From Aeromonas rivuli (lineage in GTDB: Bacteria; Pseudomonadota; Gammaproteobacteria; Enterobacterales; Aeromonadaceae), in the NCBI RefSeq assembly GCF_000820045.1, contig NZ_CDBJ01000043.1, forward strand, positions 266,709-330,708: a DNA stretch of 64,000 nt. Reading direction: 5' to 3'. A program made the position numbers and the translations under genes. Numbering within the stretch: position 1 is the first letter of the stretch; each line of letters opens with the position of its first letter. Under the pieces are notes generated by a model, which saw only the letters and a list, made by a program, of their open reading frames with translations, searched no databases and was not told the DNA's origin. Shown here piece by piece: positions 34,106-42,406 of this stretch.

Positions 34106-35200
34106 CTAAGGAAGGTGCACTCTGGCAAGGTATTCGTGCGATTGCATCTCCTGGAGCCGTGAAAGACAGCGCTTGAACTCGAAGCTGAGCAAGCCTCCGC
34201 TGTAGAGTTCCGCCATGGGGACGGCTGCCGACATGATGAGCTTGACGTGACGCTCATAGAACTCGTCAACCATGGCAATGAAACGCCGGGCTGCATCGTC
34301 CGACCCCGCCCCCATTGGTTGTACCTCGGCCAGCAGCACGGTATGAAACAGCCGTGACAGCTCGATGTAATCCCCCTGAGAGCGGGCGCTCCGACAGAGT
34401 TGATCGAAGCTGATGTAGAGCAGTCCCTCCTCGGCCCCCAGTGTCTGCAACTGACGATGATTCACTTCGATGGCCAATGGCACTGGTTGCTTCTGCCCGG
34501 TCAGTTGCTGGAAATAGCGCTCCAAGTTCAATCTTGCTTCCCCGTCGAGGGGATGGTGATAGATCTCGGCCTGCTCCAACGTCCGCAGCCGGTAATCGAC
34601 TCCCCCATCGACATTGAGGATCTCGCAATGCTGTTCGATCAACGCGATGGCTGGCAGAAAGCGCGCCCGTTGCAGCCCATTGCGGTAGAGATCCTTGGGG
34701 GGAATATTGGAGGTCGCCACTAGCACGACACCGTGGCCAAACAGCGCCTGAAACAGGGTGCCCAGCAGCATGGCATCGGTGATGTCCGAGACAAAAAACT
34801 CATCGAAACAGATGATGTCTGTCTCGCTGGCCAGCTTGCTGGCAATGAGTTCCAGTGGATCGGCCTGACCGGTCAAGCCGCTGAGTTCATCATGAACCCT
34901 GTGCATGAAACGGTGAAAATGCACCCGTAACTTACGATCCCCGGGCAGGGCGTCAAAAAAAATATCCATCAACCAGGTCTTGCCCCGGCCGACCCCACCC
35001 CACATATATAATCCCTGGACAGGCGTGACGGCTTGCGGTTTTTGCAACCAGCCCAGCCAGCCACGGGATCTGGTCGGAGTCGGGGGAGCGCACAAATCCT
35101 GATAGAGTCGCTCCAGATGTGCCACTGCCATCGCCTGGGCCGGATCGGCCTGAAAATCAGAGCGTTGCAGATCTTGCTGATATTTTTGCTGCGGGGTCAT
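34106..35200 (-). CDS. zapE: Cell division protein ZapE (AFG1-like ATPase)
   Basis: ZapE is an AAA+ family ATPase that associates with the Z-ring in stress conditions. From ATG 35200 it has 364 residues with Walker A GGVGRGKT (68-75), Walker B DIICFDEFFVSDITDAM and the typical RFLPAIALIEQHCEILNVDGGVDYRLR segment. The upstream part of the open frame (37 codons) is not family-like and was excluded. Divergent from zapG. Confidence 0.95.
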   Translation of the reverse strand: MTPQQKYQQDLQRSDFQADPAQAMAVAHLERLYQDLCAPPTPTRSRGWLGWLQKPQAVTPVQGLYMWGGVGRGKTWLMDIFFDALPGDRKLRVHFHRFMHRVHDELSGLTGQADPLELIASKLASETDIICFDEFFVSDITDAMLLGTLFQALFGHGVVLVATSNIPPKDLYRNGLQRARFLPAIALIEQHCEILNVDGGVDYRLRTLEQAEIYHHPLDGEARLNLERYFQQLTGQKQPVPLAIEVNHRQLQTLGAEEGLLYISFDQLCRSARSQGDYIELSRLFHTVLLAEVQPMGAGSDDAARRFIAMVDEFYERHVKLIMSAAVPMAELYSGGLLSFEFKRCLSRLQEMQSHEYLARVHLP

Positions 35201-35339
35201 CCTGTCAAACGTCTCCAAGTCCCTGAATAGAGGACAAAAGGGTATCACGGCCCCGGGGTGCACGGTATAGTGCCACCAGGGTTGACGGCCATTCTGGGCC
35301 ATCATCCACATGTTGAATTAGCTGTAACAAGGAGCATCT

Positions 35340-35720
35340 ATGAGTCTGTTAAATGGGATCCTGCTGGCCGTTGCCGCCCTGATTATCGGCGTCCTGATTG
35401 GTCGTTTCTCGGTACGTAGCCGTGATGCCGGTCGCCTCGAGCGCGAACTCAGCACGGCCCGCAAGGACATGGAGAGTTACCAGGGCCAGATCAACACTCA
35501 CTTTGCCGACAGCGCCGCCCTGATGGAGCAGCTAGCCGAGCATTACCAGACCCTCTACCGCCACATGGCCGAACAGAGCAAATTCCTGGCCAAGGCCGAG
35601 GAACCCCTGTTCCGCGAGCAAGAAGTCGAACCGACACAAGTCAAGGATGAAGAGAGCCAGGGTCTGCCTCCGCGGGACTATGCCGGTAGCGCCTCAGGCC
35701 TGCTCAAGCAATCCAGCTGA
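35340..35720 (+). CDS. zapG: Z-ring associated protein ZapG (YhcB, DUF1043)
   Basis: A 126-aa inner-membrane protein with one N-terminal helix (residues 5-21, LNGILLAVAALIIGVLIG) followed by a coiled-coil (LERELSTARKDMESYQGQINTHF) and a disordered acidic tail. These match YhcB/ZapG, which links division and envelope growth. AAGGAGC precedes ATG 35340. It lies between zapE and degQ, the usual gamma-proteobacterial order. Confidence 0.93.
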   Translation: MSLLNGILLAVAALIIGVLIGRFSVRSRDAGRLERELSTARKDMESYQGQINTHFADSAALMEQLAEHYQTLYRHMAEQSKFLAKAEEPLFREQEVEPTQVKDEESQGLPPRDYAGSASGLLKQSS

Positions 35721-35801
35721 CACTTTCCTGGAACTAATTCCTTGATCCGTAGTCAGATTCTTGGCAAAAGCACTGTCAATTAACTGGGAGCTGTTATTCA
35801 T

Positions 35802-37160
35802 ATGCGTAAACCTCTTTCTCTGCTCAGCGTGCTAGCCCTCAGCGTCGGTATCGCCATGTCTGCGGCCCCTGCCCAGGCGGCACTGCCCTCCCTGATGGGA
35901 AATCAGGAGATCCCGAGTCTGGCCCCCGTGCTGGAACAGGTGACTCCTGCTGTGGTCAACATCTCTGTCTCCGGCAAGAAAGTCACCAGACAGCGTCTGC
36001 CCGAGCAATTCCGTTTCTTCTTCGGCCCCAACATGCCTGATGAACAGGTCAGCGAACAGCCTTTCCAGGCGCTCGGCTCCGGGGTCATCATTGATGCCAA
36101 GAAAGGCTATGTGATCACCAATGCTCACGTGATCCACGAAGCGGACGAGATCAAGGTCAGCCTCAAGGATGGCCGCGAATTCACGGCCAAGAAGATCGGC
36201 GAAGACAAGCAGTCCGATATCGCCCTGCTGCAGATCAAGGCGGATGACCTGACGGCCATCAAGCTGGCTGACTCCGACGAACTGAGAGTCGGGGATTATG
36301 CCCTGGCCATCGGCAACCCCTTCGGCCTGGGTCAGACCGTCACCTCAGGCATCGTCTCCGCCCTGGGGCGCAGCGGCCTGAACATCGAGAACTTCGAAAA
36401 CTTTATTCAGACTGACGCGGCCATCAACTCGGGCAACTCGGGTGGCGCCTTGCTCAACCTGCGTGGCGAGCTGATCGGCATCAACACCGCCATCCTGGGT
36501 CCGAATGGGGGCAACATCGGCATTGGCTTCGCCATTCCATCCAACATGGTGCGCGACCTGTCCGATCAGATCATCAAGTTCGGTGAAGTGCGCCGTGGCC
36601 AGCTGGGCATCACAGGTGCCGAGCTGACCTCGGATCTGGCCAAGACCTTCGGCTCAACCAAGCAGAATGGTGCCTTCGTCAACCAGGTCATGCCGGGCTC
36701 CTCCGCCGACAAGGCTGGCATCAAGGCCGGGGACATCATCTCCAGCATAGATGGCAAGCCCATACGTTCGTTTGGGGAACTGCGTGCCAAAATCGCGACC
36801 ATGGGTGCCGGCAAACAAGTCACCCTGGGCATAGTGCGTGATGGCAAGGAGCAGAGCGTCAAGGTCACCCTGAAACAGGCCGATGACAGCGAGGTGCGTG
36901 CCAGTGCCCTGCATCCGGCTCTGGAAGGCGCCAAGCTCAGCACCACCACAGACCCCGTGGCGGGTGTTGCCGTCTCCGAGATAGATCCGCGCTCTCCGGC
37001 AGCCGCTTCCGGCCTGCAGAAGGGCGACATCATCATCGGGGTCAACCGGCTGAGAGTGAATGCCCTTGCCGACCTGACCAAGGCGTTGAAGAACAAGCCG
37101 GATGTGCTGGCCCTCAACATCCAGCGCGGCGACTCCTCGCTCTACCTGGTGATCCGCTGA
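35802..37160 (+). CDS. degQ: Periplasmic serine endoprotease DegQ
   Basis: DegQ is an HtrA-family protease/chaperone of the periplasm. The 452-aa precursor has a signal peptide ending SAAPAQA, the catalytic triad His109 (TNAHVIHE), Asp139 (QSDIALLQ) and Ser213 (NSGNSGGALLN), and two PDZ domains (about 255-345 and 365-450). The short LA-loop region (RFFFGPNMP) favours DegQ over DegP, as does the degQ-degS pairing. Confidence 0.95.
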   Translation: MRKPLSLLSVLALSVGIAMSAAPAQAALPSLMGNQEIPSLAPVLEQVTPAVVNISVSGKKVTRQRLPEQFRFFFGPNMPDEQVSEQPFQALGSGVIIDAKKGYVITNAHVIHEADEIKVSLKDGREFTAKKIGEDKQSDIALLQIKADDLTAIKLADSDELRVGDYALAIGNPFGLGQTVTSGIVSALGRSGLNIENFENFIQTDAAINSGNSGGALLNLRGELIGINTAILGPNGGNIGIGFAIPSNMVRDLSDQIIKFGEVRRGQLGITGAELTSDLAKTFGSTKQNGAFVNQVMPGSSADKAGIKAGDIISSIDGKPIRSFGELRAKIATMGAGKQVTLGIVRDGKEQSVKVTLKQADDSEVRASALHPALEGAKLSTTTDPVAGVAVSEIDPRSPAAASGLQKGDIIIGVNRLRVNALADLTKALKNKPDVLALNIQRGDSSLYLVIR

Positions 37161-37188
37161 TCCCTTCATGAGCACGCATTAACCCCCA

Positions 37189-37219
37189 TCACCCGCGACC
37201 CAGGTCGCGGGTGATTTTT
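37189..37219 (+). terminator. Terminator after degQ
   Basis: TCACCCGCGACC-CA-GGTCGCGGGTGATTTTT is a 12-bp stem with a T run, placing degS in its own transcript. Confidence 0.88.
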
Positions 37220-37270
37220 ATGCACCGTTAGTGTTATTCTCTGCTGGCAGCGAGCCGCAATGAGAATGAA

Positions 37271-38395
37271 ATGAAAATCCCACCTCTGATCAGTTACTTG
37301 GGCAAGTCAGTCGCCTTTGGCCTCACGGTCGCGGCCCTATTGCTGTTGTTCTTCCCCAGCCTCAGAGGCGGTGCCCTGCTGCCCGACCTCATCAGTAACA
37401 ATCGGGAGATGAGCTTCTCCTATGCCGCCCACCGCGCAGGTCCTGCCGTGGTCAACATCTACACCCGCAGCTTCGCTGGCAATCGTGGCGAGAAGGCCGA
37501 GCTCAGGCCTCAGGGGCTGGGCTCCGGGGTCATCATGAACCCCCGTGGCCATGTGCTGACCAACTACCATGTCATCGCCGATGCGGACCAAATCATTGTC
37601 GCGCTGCAAGATGGCCGGGTGTTCAGCGCCGAGCTGGTCGGTACCGACAAGCTCACCGATCTTGCCGTGCTCTATATCGAATCAGATAACCTGCCGGTGA
37701 TCCCTCAGGATCCCGATCTGCGCCCGGACGTCGGGGACGTGGTGCTCGCCATCGGCAACCCCTATAACGTCGGCCAGACCATCACCCAGGGCATCATCAG
37801 TGCCACCGGTCGCCTCGGCCTTTCCAGCATGGGGCCCGACAGCAATGGCCGCCAGGATCTGCTGCAGACCGATGCCGCCATCAACGAGGGCAACTCGGGG
37901 GGGGCCCTGGTCAACGCCAATGGCAATCTGGTCGGTATCAACACCGCCGCCTATCACCTGAGTGGCAACCAGGAGAGCTATGGCATCAGCTTCGCCATCC
38001 CCTATCGCCTTGCCAAGCGCATCATGGACGAATTGATCAGCAATGGCCGGGTCATCCGCGGCTACCTCGGCATCTCCAGCGTCGAAATCAATCCCATCGT
38101 CGCGCGCATGATGAACCTTGGCGATCTCCGCGGCCTGGTGGTCGAAAGCCTGGACCCTGCCGGTCCTGCTGCCAAAGGGGGTATTCAGCGCGGTGACGTG
38201 CTGCTCAAGATCAACGGCGAGGCCATCAGCGGCGTCCGTGCCGCCATGGATAAAATTGTCGAGAGCCGACCCGGCGCCCAGATGAAGATCTCGGTGATCC
38301 GCGACGGCAAGCCCCTCGAACTGACGGTCACCATAGAAGAAGACCTGCGCTACCAGAACCAGCAAGGCAGCACCAGCGCAGCCAGCGCCAGCTGA
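37271..38395 (+). CDS. degS: DegS, site-1 protease of the sigma-E envelope stress response
   Basis: DegS cleaves RseA when its PDZ domain binds unfolded outer-membrane porin tails, releasing sigma-E. The 374-aa protein has an N-terminal membrane anchor (residues 12-31), the triad His100, Asp130 and Ser209 (NEGNSGGALVN), and a single PDZ domain, which distinguishes it from DegQ. ATG 37271 follows AATGAA; an AATGAG stretch upstream is poor as a ribosome-binding site. Confidence 0.95.
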   Translation: MKIPPLISYLGKSVAFGLTVAALLLLFFPSLRGGALLPDLISNNREMSFSYAAHRAGPAVVNIYTRSFAGNRGEKAELRPQGLGSGVIMNPRGHVLTNYHVIADADQIIVALQDGRVFSAELVGTDKLTDLAVLYIESDNLPVIPQDPDLRPDVGDVVLAIGNPYNVGQTITQGIISATGRLGLSSMGPDSNGRQDLLQTDAAINEGNSGGALVNANGNLVGINTAAYHLSGNQESYGISFAIPYRLAKRIMDELISNGRVIRGYLGISSVEINPIVARMMNLGDLRGLVVESLDPAGPAAKGGIQRGDVLLKINGEAISGVRAAMDKIVESRPGAQMKISVIRDGKPLELTVTIEEDLRYQNQQGSTSAASAS

Positions 38396-38405
38396 CACTT
38401 GCCCT

Positions 38406-38431
38406 GCGGCGGACGGGACTCATACCGTCCG
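38406..38431 (+). terminator. Hairpin after degS
   Basis: GGCGGACGG-GACTCATA-CCGTCCGCC, a 9-bp GC stem 10 bp beyond the degS stop. It lacks a T run (CCCTTCACC follows), so it may be a weak or Rho-assisted terminator. Confidence 0.45.
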
Positions 38432-38470
38432 CCCCTTCACCTCCATGCCCTCGCCATCCTCCTTCCCTGA

Positions 38471-38486
38471 TGTGAACAGGGTCACA
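38471..38486. promoter_or_regulatory. CRP-cAMP binding site 1
   Basis: TGTGA-ACAGGG-TCACA is a perfect match to both half-sites of the CRP consensus TGTGA-N6-TCACA, upstream of the PRD/DUF4310-4312 catabolic operon. Confidence 0.75.
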
Positions 38487-38526
38487 CTTCCTGCACCCGG
38501 CTTCGCCACGGCCTACGCCACCGGGG

Positions 38527-38542
38527 TGTGAGGCGGCTCACA
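38527..38542. promoter_or_regulatory. CRP-cAMP binding site 2
   Basis: TGTGA-GGCGGC-TCACA, a second perfect palindromic site, centred 56 bp after the first (about five helical turns). Two sites in phase suggest strong catabolite control of the downstream operon. Confidence 0.75.
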
Positions 38543-38641
38543 TCCTCGGGCCCCTTGACGCCCATTCCCCGGATCCAGTTCAAGAAAACCCTCCCCTCAA
38601 CGCCGATGATGGCGAATTTCCATTTGCTTGTGGAAAAAGCC

Positions 38642-38668
38642 TGCCTCCCTGTCCATTCCGGGGAGGCA
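38642..38668 (+). promoter_or_regulatory. Stem-loop in the leader of the PRD-gene operon
   Basis: TGCCTCCC ... GGGAGGCA forms an 8-bp stem with an 11-nt loop, ending 55 bp before the first start codon. There is no T run after it. A role in transcript control is possible but not shown. Confidence 0.4.
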
Positions 38669-38723
38669 TAGGGTAAGCCCATGTCTCGTCGTCACCATCT
38701 CGTTGTCATCAGGAGAGAAGACT

Positions 38724-39095
38724 TTGCAAGCAAGTAGCCACAACCTCACCCCGGACAGCCCACAAATAGGGCGCAAGAGTACCGATACCCTGGCCAGAAT
38801 CTATCCTCTGCTCGCCGAGCGCGGCATAGTCCCCAATGACGTCCAGCAGCAGATGCTCGCCTCCCACGTCAAGGCCATGGTGTGGCGCTCATACAGTGGT
38901 GAAGCACTGCCGGAGGTTGATCTCTCCCTGTTTGACGAGATCTCCCCCCTGTCCCTGCGACTGGCCGAACAGGTCGTCGCCTGGCTGGATAATCTGGCCT
39001 ATGAAGAAGCCCATCTGTTGTCTGTCCACTTCGAAGTGGCCAAAGAAAACGAACTCAGCTCAGCTGCTCGACCAGTAACCACAGGAGATAACTAA
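38724..39095 (+). CDS. Stand-alone PRD domain protein (EF_0829/AHA_3910-type)
   Basis: A 123-aa protein that is essentially one PTS-regulation domain. Histidines at 48 (LASHVKAMV) and 102 (LLSVHFEVA) sit where PRDs are phosphorylated by HPr or EII proteins. There is no DNA- or RNA-binding domain, so it cannot be a regulator by itself and may act as a phosphorylatable subunit. The start is TTG 38724 with GGAGAG 8 bp upstream; the open frame runs further but without a site. It is the first gene of a nine-gene catabolic locus and abuts the next gene. Confidence 0.8.
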   Translation: MQASSHNLTPDSPQIGRKSTDTLARIYPLLAERGIVPNDVQQQMLASHVKAMVWRSYSGEALPEVDLSLFDEISPLSLRLAEQVVAWLDNLAYEEAHLLSVHFEVAKENELSSAARPVTTGDN

Positions 39096-39461
39096 ATGTC
39101 AGCCATCAAACTCGTGATTGGAGATCGTCTCGGCAAGGGCCAGAAAGTCGGCGCCGGTGCCAGTGCAGCCGGGGCAGAGGTCACTGTCATCCCCGGTATG
39201 GCCGCGGACATGAAGCTCGGTGATGTGATGAACAAGGAGCAGGCGGATCTGGGCATCTCCTTCTGCGGCAGCGGCGGCGCTGGCGCCATCACGGCCCAGA
39301 CCAAGTACGGCTACAAGTGCCGCTATGGCATGCGCTCCGTCGAAGAGGGGGTCACCGCCATCAATGATGGCTGTGTGGTGCTGGGCTTTGGTTTCATGGA
39401 CAAGGAAGAGCTGGGTCAGAAGCTGATTGAAGCCTTCGCCAAGAAACACGGTCGCGCCTGA
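39096..39461 (+). CDS. SFCGS family glycine-rich protein (EF_0830/AHA_3911-type), function unknown
   Basis: A soluble 121-aa protein with no known activity. It contains the family-naming motif SFCGSGGAG, with Cys57 in a glycine-rich turn after a hydrophobic strand, and YGYKCRYGMRSVEEG. The layout (small alpha/beta protein with a Cys at a glycine loop) recalls PTS EIIB proteins, which are phosphorylated on Cys, but this is an inference. AGGAGA precedes ATG 39096. It is coupled to the DUF4312 gene (TGATG). Confidence 0.85.
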   Translation: MSAIKLVIGDRLGKGQKVGAGASAAGAEVTVIPGMAADMKLGDVMNKEQADLGISFCGSGGAGAITAQTKYGYKCRYGMRSVEEGVTAINDGCVVLGFGFMDKEELGQKLIEAFAKKHGRA

Positions 39462-39757
39462 TGCAGCACCAGTTCACCAGCCAGGTGGTCGTGAGCGGCA
39501 AGGGGGCCACCCGGCAACAAGCCTTTGCCGCGGCCCTCAGCAAGGTGCAACAGAATCTGCTCAAGGAGACAGAGCAGGTGCTGCTGCGGGTTGAACCCCT
39601 CGCGGTCAAGGTACTCAAGGCGGAAGAGTCGATTCGGGTCGAAAAGTTCCTGTTCTTCTTCCTGCCCCGGACGCGACACGAATTTCGGGTCGAACTCGAG
39701 ATCCAGGTCAGCATCAACGCGATCGATACCCGGCAGCTGGACTTCACCCGGGTGTAA
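39461..39757 (+). CDS. DUF4312 family protein (EF_0831-type), function unknown
   Basis: A 98-aa soluble protein. It has a helical N-terminal half (GATRQQAFAAALSKVQQNLLKETEQ) and a beta-rich basic C-terminal half (FLFFFLPRTRHEFRVELEIQVSIN). No catalytic motif is visible. It is translationally coupled to the preceding gene, and 24 bp separate it from the membrane-protein gene. Family co-occurrence with DUF4310/4311 suggests it is a cytosolic part of the same complex. Confidence 0.85.
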   Translation: MQHQFTSQVVVSGKGATRQQAFAAALSKVQQNLLKETEQVLLRVEPLAVKVLKAEESIRVEKFLFFFLPRTRHEFRVELEIQVSINAIDTRQLDFTRV

Positions 39758-39781
39758 CGCAATTCACAAAGGATAAATTGC

Positions 39782-40558
39782 ATGTTTCTCATCATTTTTA
39801 TCAAGTCGCTGATCATCGGTGGCCTGGTAGGCGTCGGGGTCGGGGCCGGAGCGGCCCGCATGTTCCACGCGCCGACCGTGCAGGGCATGGGGGCGTTTCG
39901 TACCCTGGGAGAGCTCAACTCCTGTGAAGGGGATCCTGCCTCCCACTTCTCCTTCGGCCTCGGCTTCTTCTTCAACGCCTGGGCCTCGACCGTGGCGGCC
40001 GGCGCCTTCACCCAGGACGTGGATCACCGCATCATCCCGCACTGGGCCACTGCCGTGCTGATGATCAAGAACCGGGATCTCGCCACCACCTTGCACGATC
40101 CCAAGAAGATGGCCATCGCCGGCGGCATCATTGGTGCCATCGTGGTCACCTTCCTCAACAGCACCGCCGCCGCCGTCCCCGAAGCCTTGCAGGTGACCGC
40201 CGTCAAGGTGCTGGTGCCCGCCGCCAACCTGCTGGTCAACACCATCATGCCGGTGATCTTCTGGCTGGCAGCCATAGAGGCGGGCAAGAAGTCCGGCTTC
40301 TGGGCCACCATCTTTGGGGGCCTGGCCCAGCTCATCATGGGTAACGCCGTACCGGGTCTGGTACTCGGCATCCTGATCGGTAAAGGGGTCGAAGAGAGCG
40401 GCTGGAACCATGTCACTCGCGTGATGATGACCGCCATCGTGCTGCTGTTCGTGCTGAGCGGATTCTTCCGCGGCTTCGACATGAAACTGATTGAGTCTTT
40501 CCACATGGGTATCCCCCTGTGGCTGGATAATGTCCATAACCTGCTTAGCAGCAAATAA
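39782..40558 (+). CDS. DUF4311 family membrane protein (EF_0832-type), probable transport subunit
   Basis: A polytopic membrane protein of 258 residues with about six or seven hydrophobic segments, starting MFLIIFIKSLIIGGLVGVGVGAGAARMFHAP. Glycine-rich helices and a conserved-looking loop (MGAFRTLGELNSCEGDPASHFSFGLGFFFNAWAS) precede the core. It is predicted to form the membrane channel with the DUF4310 protein. AAAGGA lies upstream of ATG 39782. No resemblance to a standard EIIC that I can name. Confidence 0.82.
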   Translation: MFLIIFIKSLIIGGLVGVGVGAGAARMFHAPTVQGMGAFRTLGELNSCEGDPASHFSFGLGFFFNAWASTVAAGAFTQDVDHRIIPHWATAVLMIKNRDLATTLHDPKKMAIAGGIIGAIVVTFLNSTAAAVPEALQVTAVKVLVPAANLLVNTIMPVIFWLAAIEAGKKSGFWATIFGGLAQLIMGNAVPGLVLGILIGKGVEESGWNHVTRVMMTAIVLLFVLSGFFRGFDMKLIESFHMGIPLWLDNVHNLLSSK

Positions 40559-40568
40559 GGGCTATCCC

Positions 40569-41219
40569 ATGGATGAGAAACTGAGAAACAACTTCTGGTA
40601 TGCCGACTGGTCCTTCCCCATCTTCGTGGGGCTGCTCTCGGCCGGTGTCTTTGCCGGTACCCACATGTACTACCTCTACGGGGTGGGTGCCTTCAACGAA
40701 GTGGCCTTCGTCTCCATGCTGCGCGCCGGCATTGATACCGGCGTCTACGGTGCTGTCGCCGCCTTTGGGGCCAGCTTCCTGTTCGCCCGCATCATCGAAG
40801 GCTCCCTGGTGGGGATACTCGATATAGGTGGCGCCATCCAGACCGGGGTTGGCTTGGGGATCCCGGCGCTGCTGATGGGCGCGGGCATCATGTACCCGGT
40901 GGAGAACTTCGGGGCGGCTCTCGCAACCGGCATGGCCGTGGGGGTCATCATCGGCGGCCTCATCATACTGGCCCGTAAATTCACCGTGAACCAGAGTGAC
41001 TCCACCTACGGGGCGGATGTGATGATGGGGGCCGGCAACAGTTCAGGCCGCTTCCTGGGCCCCTTGATCATCCTCTCCGCCATCGGGGCTTCCATCCCCA
41101 TCGGCCTGGGATCCCTGTTTGGTGCCCTGCTCTTCTACCTCTGGGGCAAACCCATCACGGGGGGGGCCATACTCGGCGCCATGCTGCTGGGCGCCTTCTT
41201 CCCGATCGCCATCTCCTGA
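40569..41219 (+). CDS. DUF4310 family membrane protein (EF_0833-type), probable transport subunit
   Basis: A 216-aa membrane protein with about five or six helices (FPIFVGLLSAGVFAGTHMYYLYGVGAF; GVYGAVAAFGASFLFARIIEG; IPIGLGSLFGALLFYLWG). ATG 40569 with AAGGGC upstream was chosen; the longer frame overlaps the DUF4311 gene. The pairing of two small membrane proteins with two small soluble ones resembles a split PTS permease, but no EIIA/EIIB/EIIC family can be assigned from sequence. Confidence 0.82.
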   Translation: MDEKLRNNFWYADWSFPIFVGLLSAGVFAGTHMYYLYGVGAFNEVAFVSMLRAGIDTGVYGAVAAFGASFLFARIIEGSLVGILDIGGAIQTGVGLGIPALLMGAGIMYPVENFGAALATGMAVGVIIGGLIILARKFTVNQSDSTYGADVMMGAGNSSGRFLGPLIILSAIGASIPIGLGSLFGALLFYLWGKPITGGAILGAMLLGAFFPIAIS

Positions 41220-41269
41220 CCCTTCTGTTCGCCACCCGGGGGTGGCGAACAGAACCTGCGAGGCATCCT

Positions 41270-42406
41270 ATGTACGACATCATCTTCAGACGAGCACGCC
41301 TGGCCTGCGGCGACCTGACCGATGTGGCCATCGCGGCTGGCAAGATTGCCGCCCTCGGTCAGCTTGACAAGGCCCACGCCAGCCGCGAGCTGGATCTCGG
41401 TGGCAACCTCTATCTCAGCGCTGGCTGGATAGACTCCCACACCCACTGTTACCCAAGGTCCCCCATCTATCAGGATGAGCCGGACAAGGTAGGCGTCGAG
41501 TCCGGCGTCACCACCGTCATCGATGCCGGCAGCACCGGCGCCGACGACGTGGATGACTTCCAGGCCCTGACCGCCCATTGTCAGACCCGGGTCCATGCCC
41601 TGCTCAACATCTCCCGTATCGGTCTGCTGCGCCAGAATGAGCTGGCCAACCGCGCAGACATCGACCCGGCCCTGGCCCAGGCAGCCATCCGCCGTCACCC
41701 GGACTTCATCGTCGGTATCAAGGCTCGGATGAGTGGCAGCGTGGTGGGCGAAAACGGTCTGGAACCCCTGCGTATCGCCAAGCAGATCCAGCGCGACAAC
41801 GGCAACTTGCCGCTCATGGTGCATGTGGGCAACACCCCGCCGGACCTGGATGAGCTGGTCGCCCTGCTCGGCGACGGGGATCTGCTGACCCACTGCTATA
41901 ACGGCAAGCCCAATCGCATCCTAACCCCGGCCGGGGAACTCAGGCATTCCGTGCGCAGCGCCATGACCCGCGGCCTGCTGATGGACGTCGGCCACGGTGG
42001 TGCCAGCTTCAGTTTCGAGGTGGCGGAGCAAGCCATCAAGGCTGGCGTGCTGCCGGACACCATCAGCTCGGATATCTACTGCAAGAACCGCATCAAGGGC
42101 CCCGTCTACAGCCTGGCGCACGTCATGTCCAAATTCTTGGCCATCGGCCTGCCCCTGGAGCGGGTCATCTCCTGCGTCACCGACCGCGCCGCCGATGCCC
42201 TGCGCCTGCGCGGCAAGGGGCGCTTAAGCCTGGGGGCCGATGCCGACCTGACCCTGTTCGAGCTAGCCCACCAGCCGCGCCTGTTCGCCGATACCGAGGC
42301 GCAGCACCGCAGCGGCGACCACCAGCTAATGCCTGTTGCCGCCCTGGTCGCGGGCAAACTGACTCTGACTCAACATGGGGAATCTCATCATGTCTTCCGT
42401 CTATGA
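41270..42406 (+). CDS. Amidohydrolase/deacetylase family metallohydrolase (EF_0837-type)
   Basis: A 378-aa metal-dependent amidohydrolase, likely cytosolic. The two-metal set is complete: DSHTH (His57, His59), Lys151 in VGIKARMSG (usual carbamylated Lys), His185 (LMVHVGN), His208 (LTHCYNG) and Asp268 (SSDIYC). It probably hydrolyses an N-acyl or cyclic amide bond of the imported compound before the PLP lyase acts. CGAGG precedes ATG 41270. The 3' end overlaps the lyase gene by 17 bp. Confidence 0.9.
   Translation: MYDIIFRRARLACGDLTDVAIAAGKIAALGQLDKAHASRELDLGGNLYLSAGWIDSHTHCYPRSPIYQDEPDKVGVESGVTTVIDAGSTGADDVDDFQALTAHCQTRVHALLNISRIGLLRQNELANRADIDPALAQAAIRRHPDFIVGIKARMSGSVVGENGLEPLRIAKQIQRDNGNLPLMVHVGNTPPDLDELVALLGDGDLLTHCYNGKPNRILTPAGELRHSVRSAMTRGLLMDVGHGGASFSFEVAEQAIKAGVLPDTISSDIYCKNRIKGPVYSLAHVMSKFLAIGLPLERVISCVTDRAADALRLRGKGRLSLGADADLTLFELAHQPRLFADTEAQHRSGDHQLMPVAALVAGKLTLTQHGESHHVFRL

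Larger units (their letters stand above)
38396..38723. other. degS to PRD-gene intergenic region (328 bp)
   Basis: No gene is supported. It holds the degS hairpin, two palindromic CRP sites and, close to the first gene, a stem-loop. No convincing -35/-10 pair or sigma-54 element could be fixed; one TGGC...TTGC pair near 38609 has the wrong spacing. Confidence 0.7.

Noticed and set aside
38609..38635. TGGC...TTGC pair resembling a sigma-54 promoter before the PRD gene
   Set aside because: The spacing is 13 instead of 10 bp between GG and GC, and the regulator has no sigma-54 AAA+ domain.
38642..38668. RAT site for a BglG-type antiterminator
   Set aside because: The regulator has DNA-binding HTH domains, not the RNA-binding CAT domain, and no terminator overlaps the hairpin.
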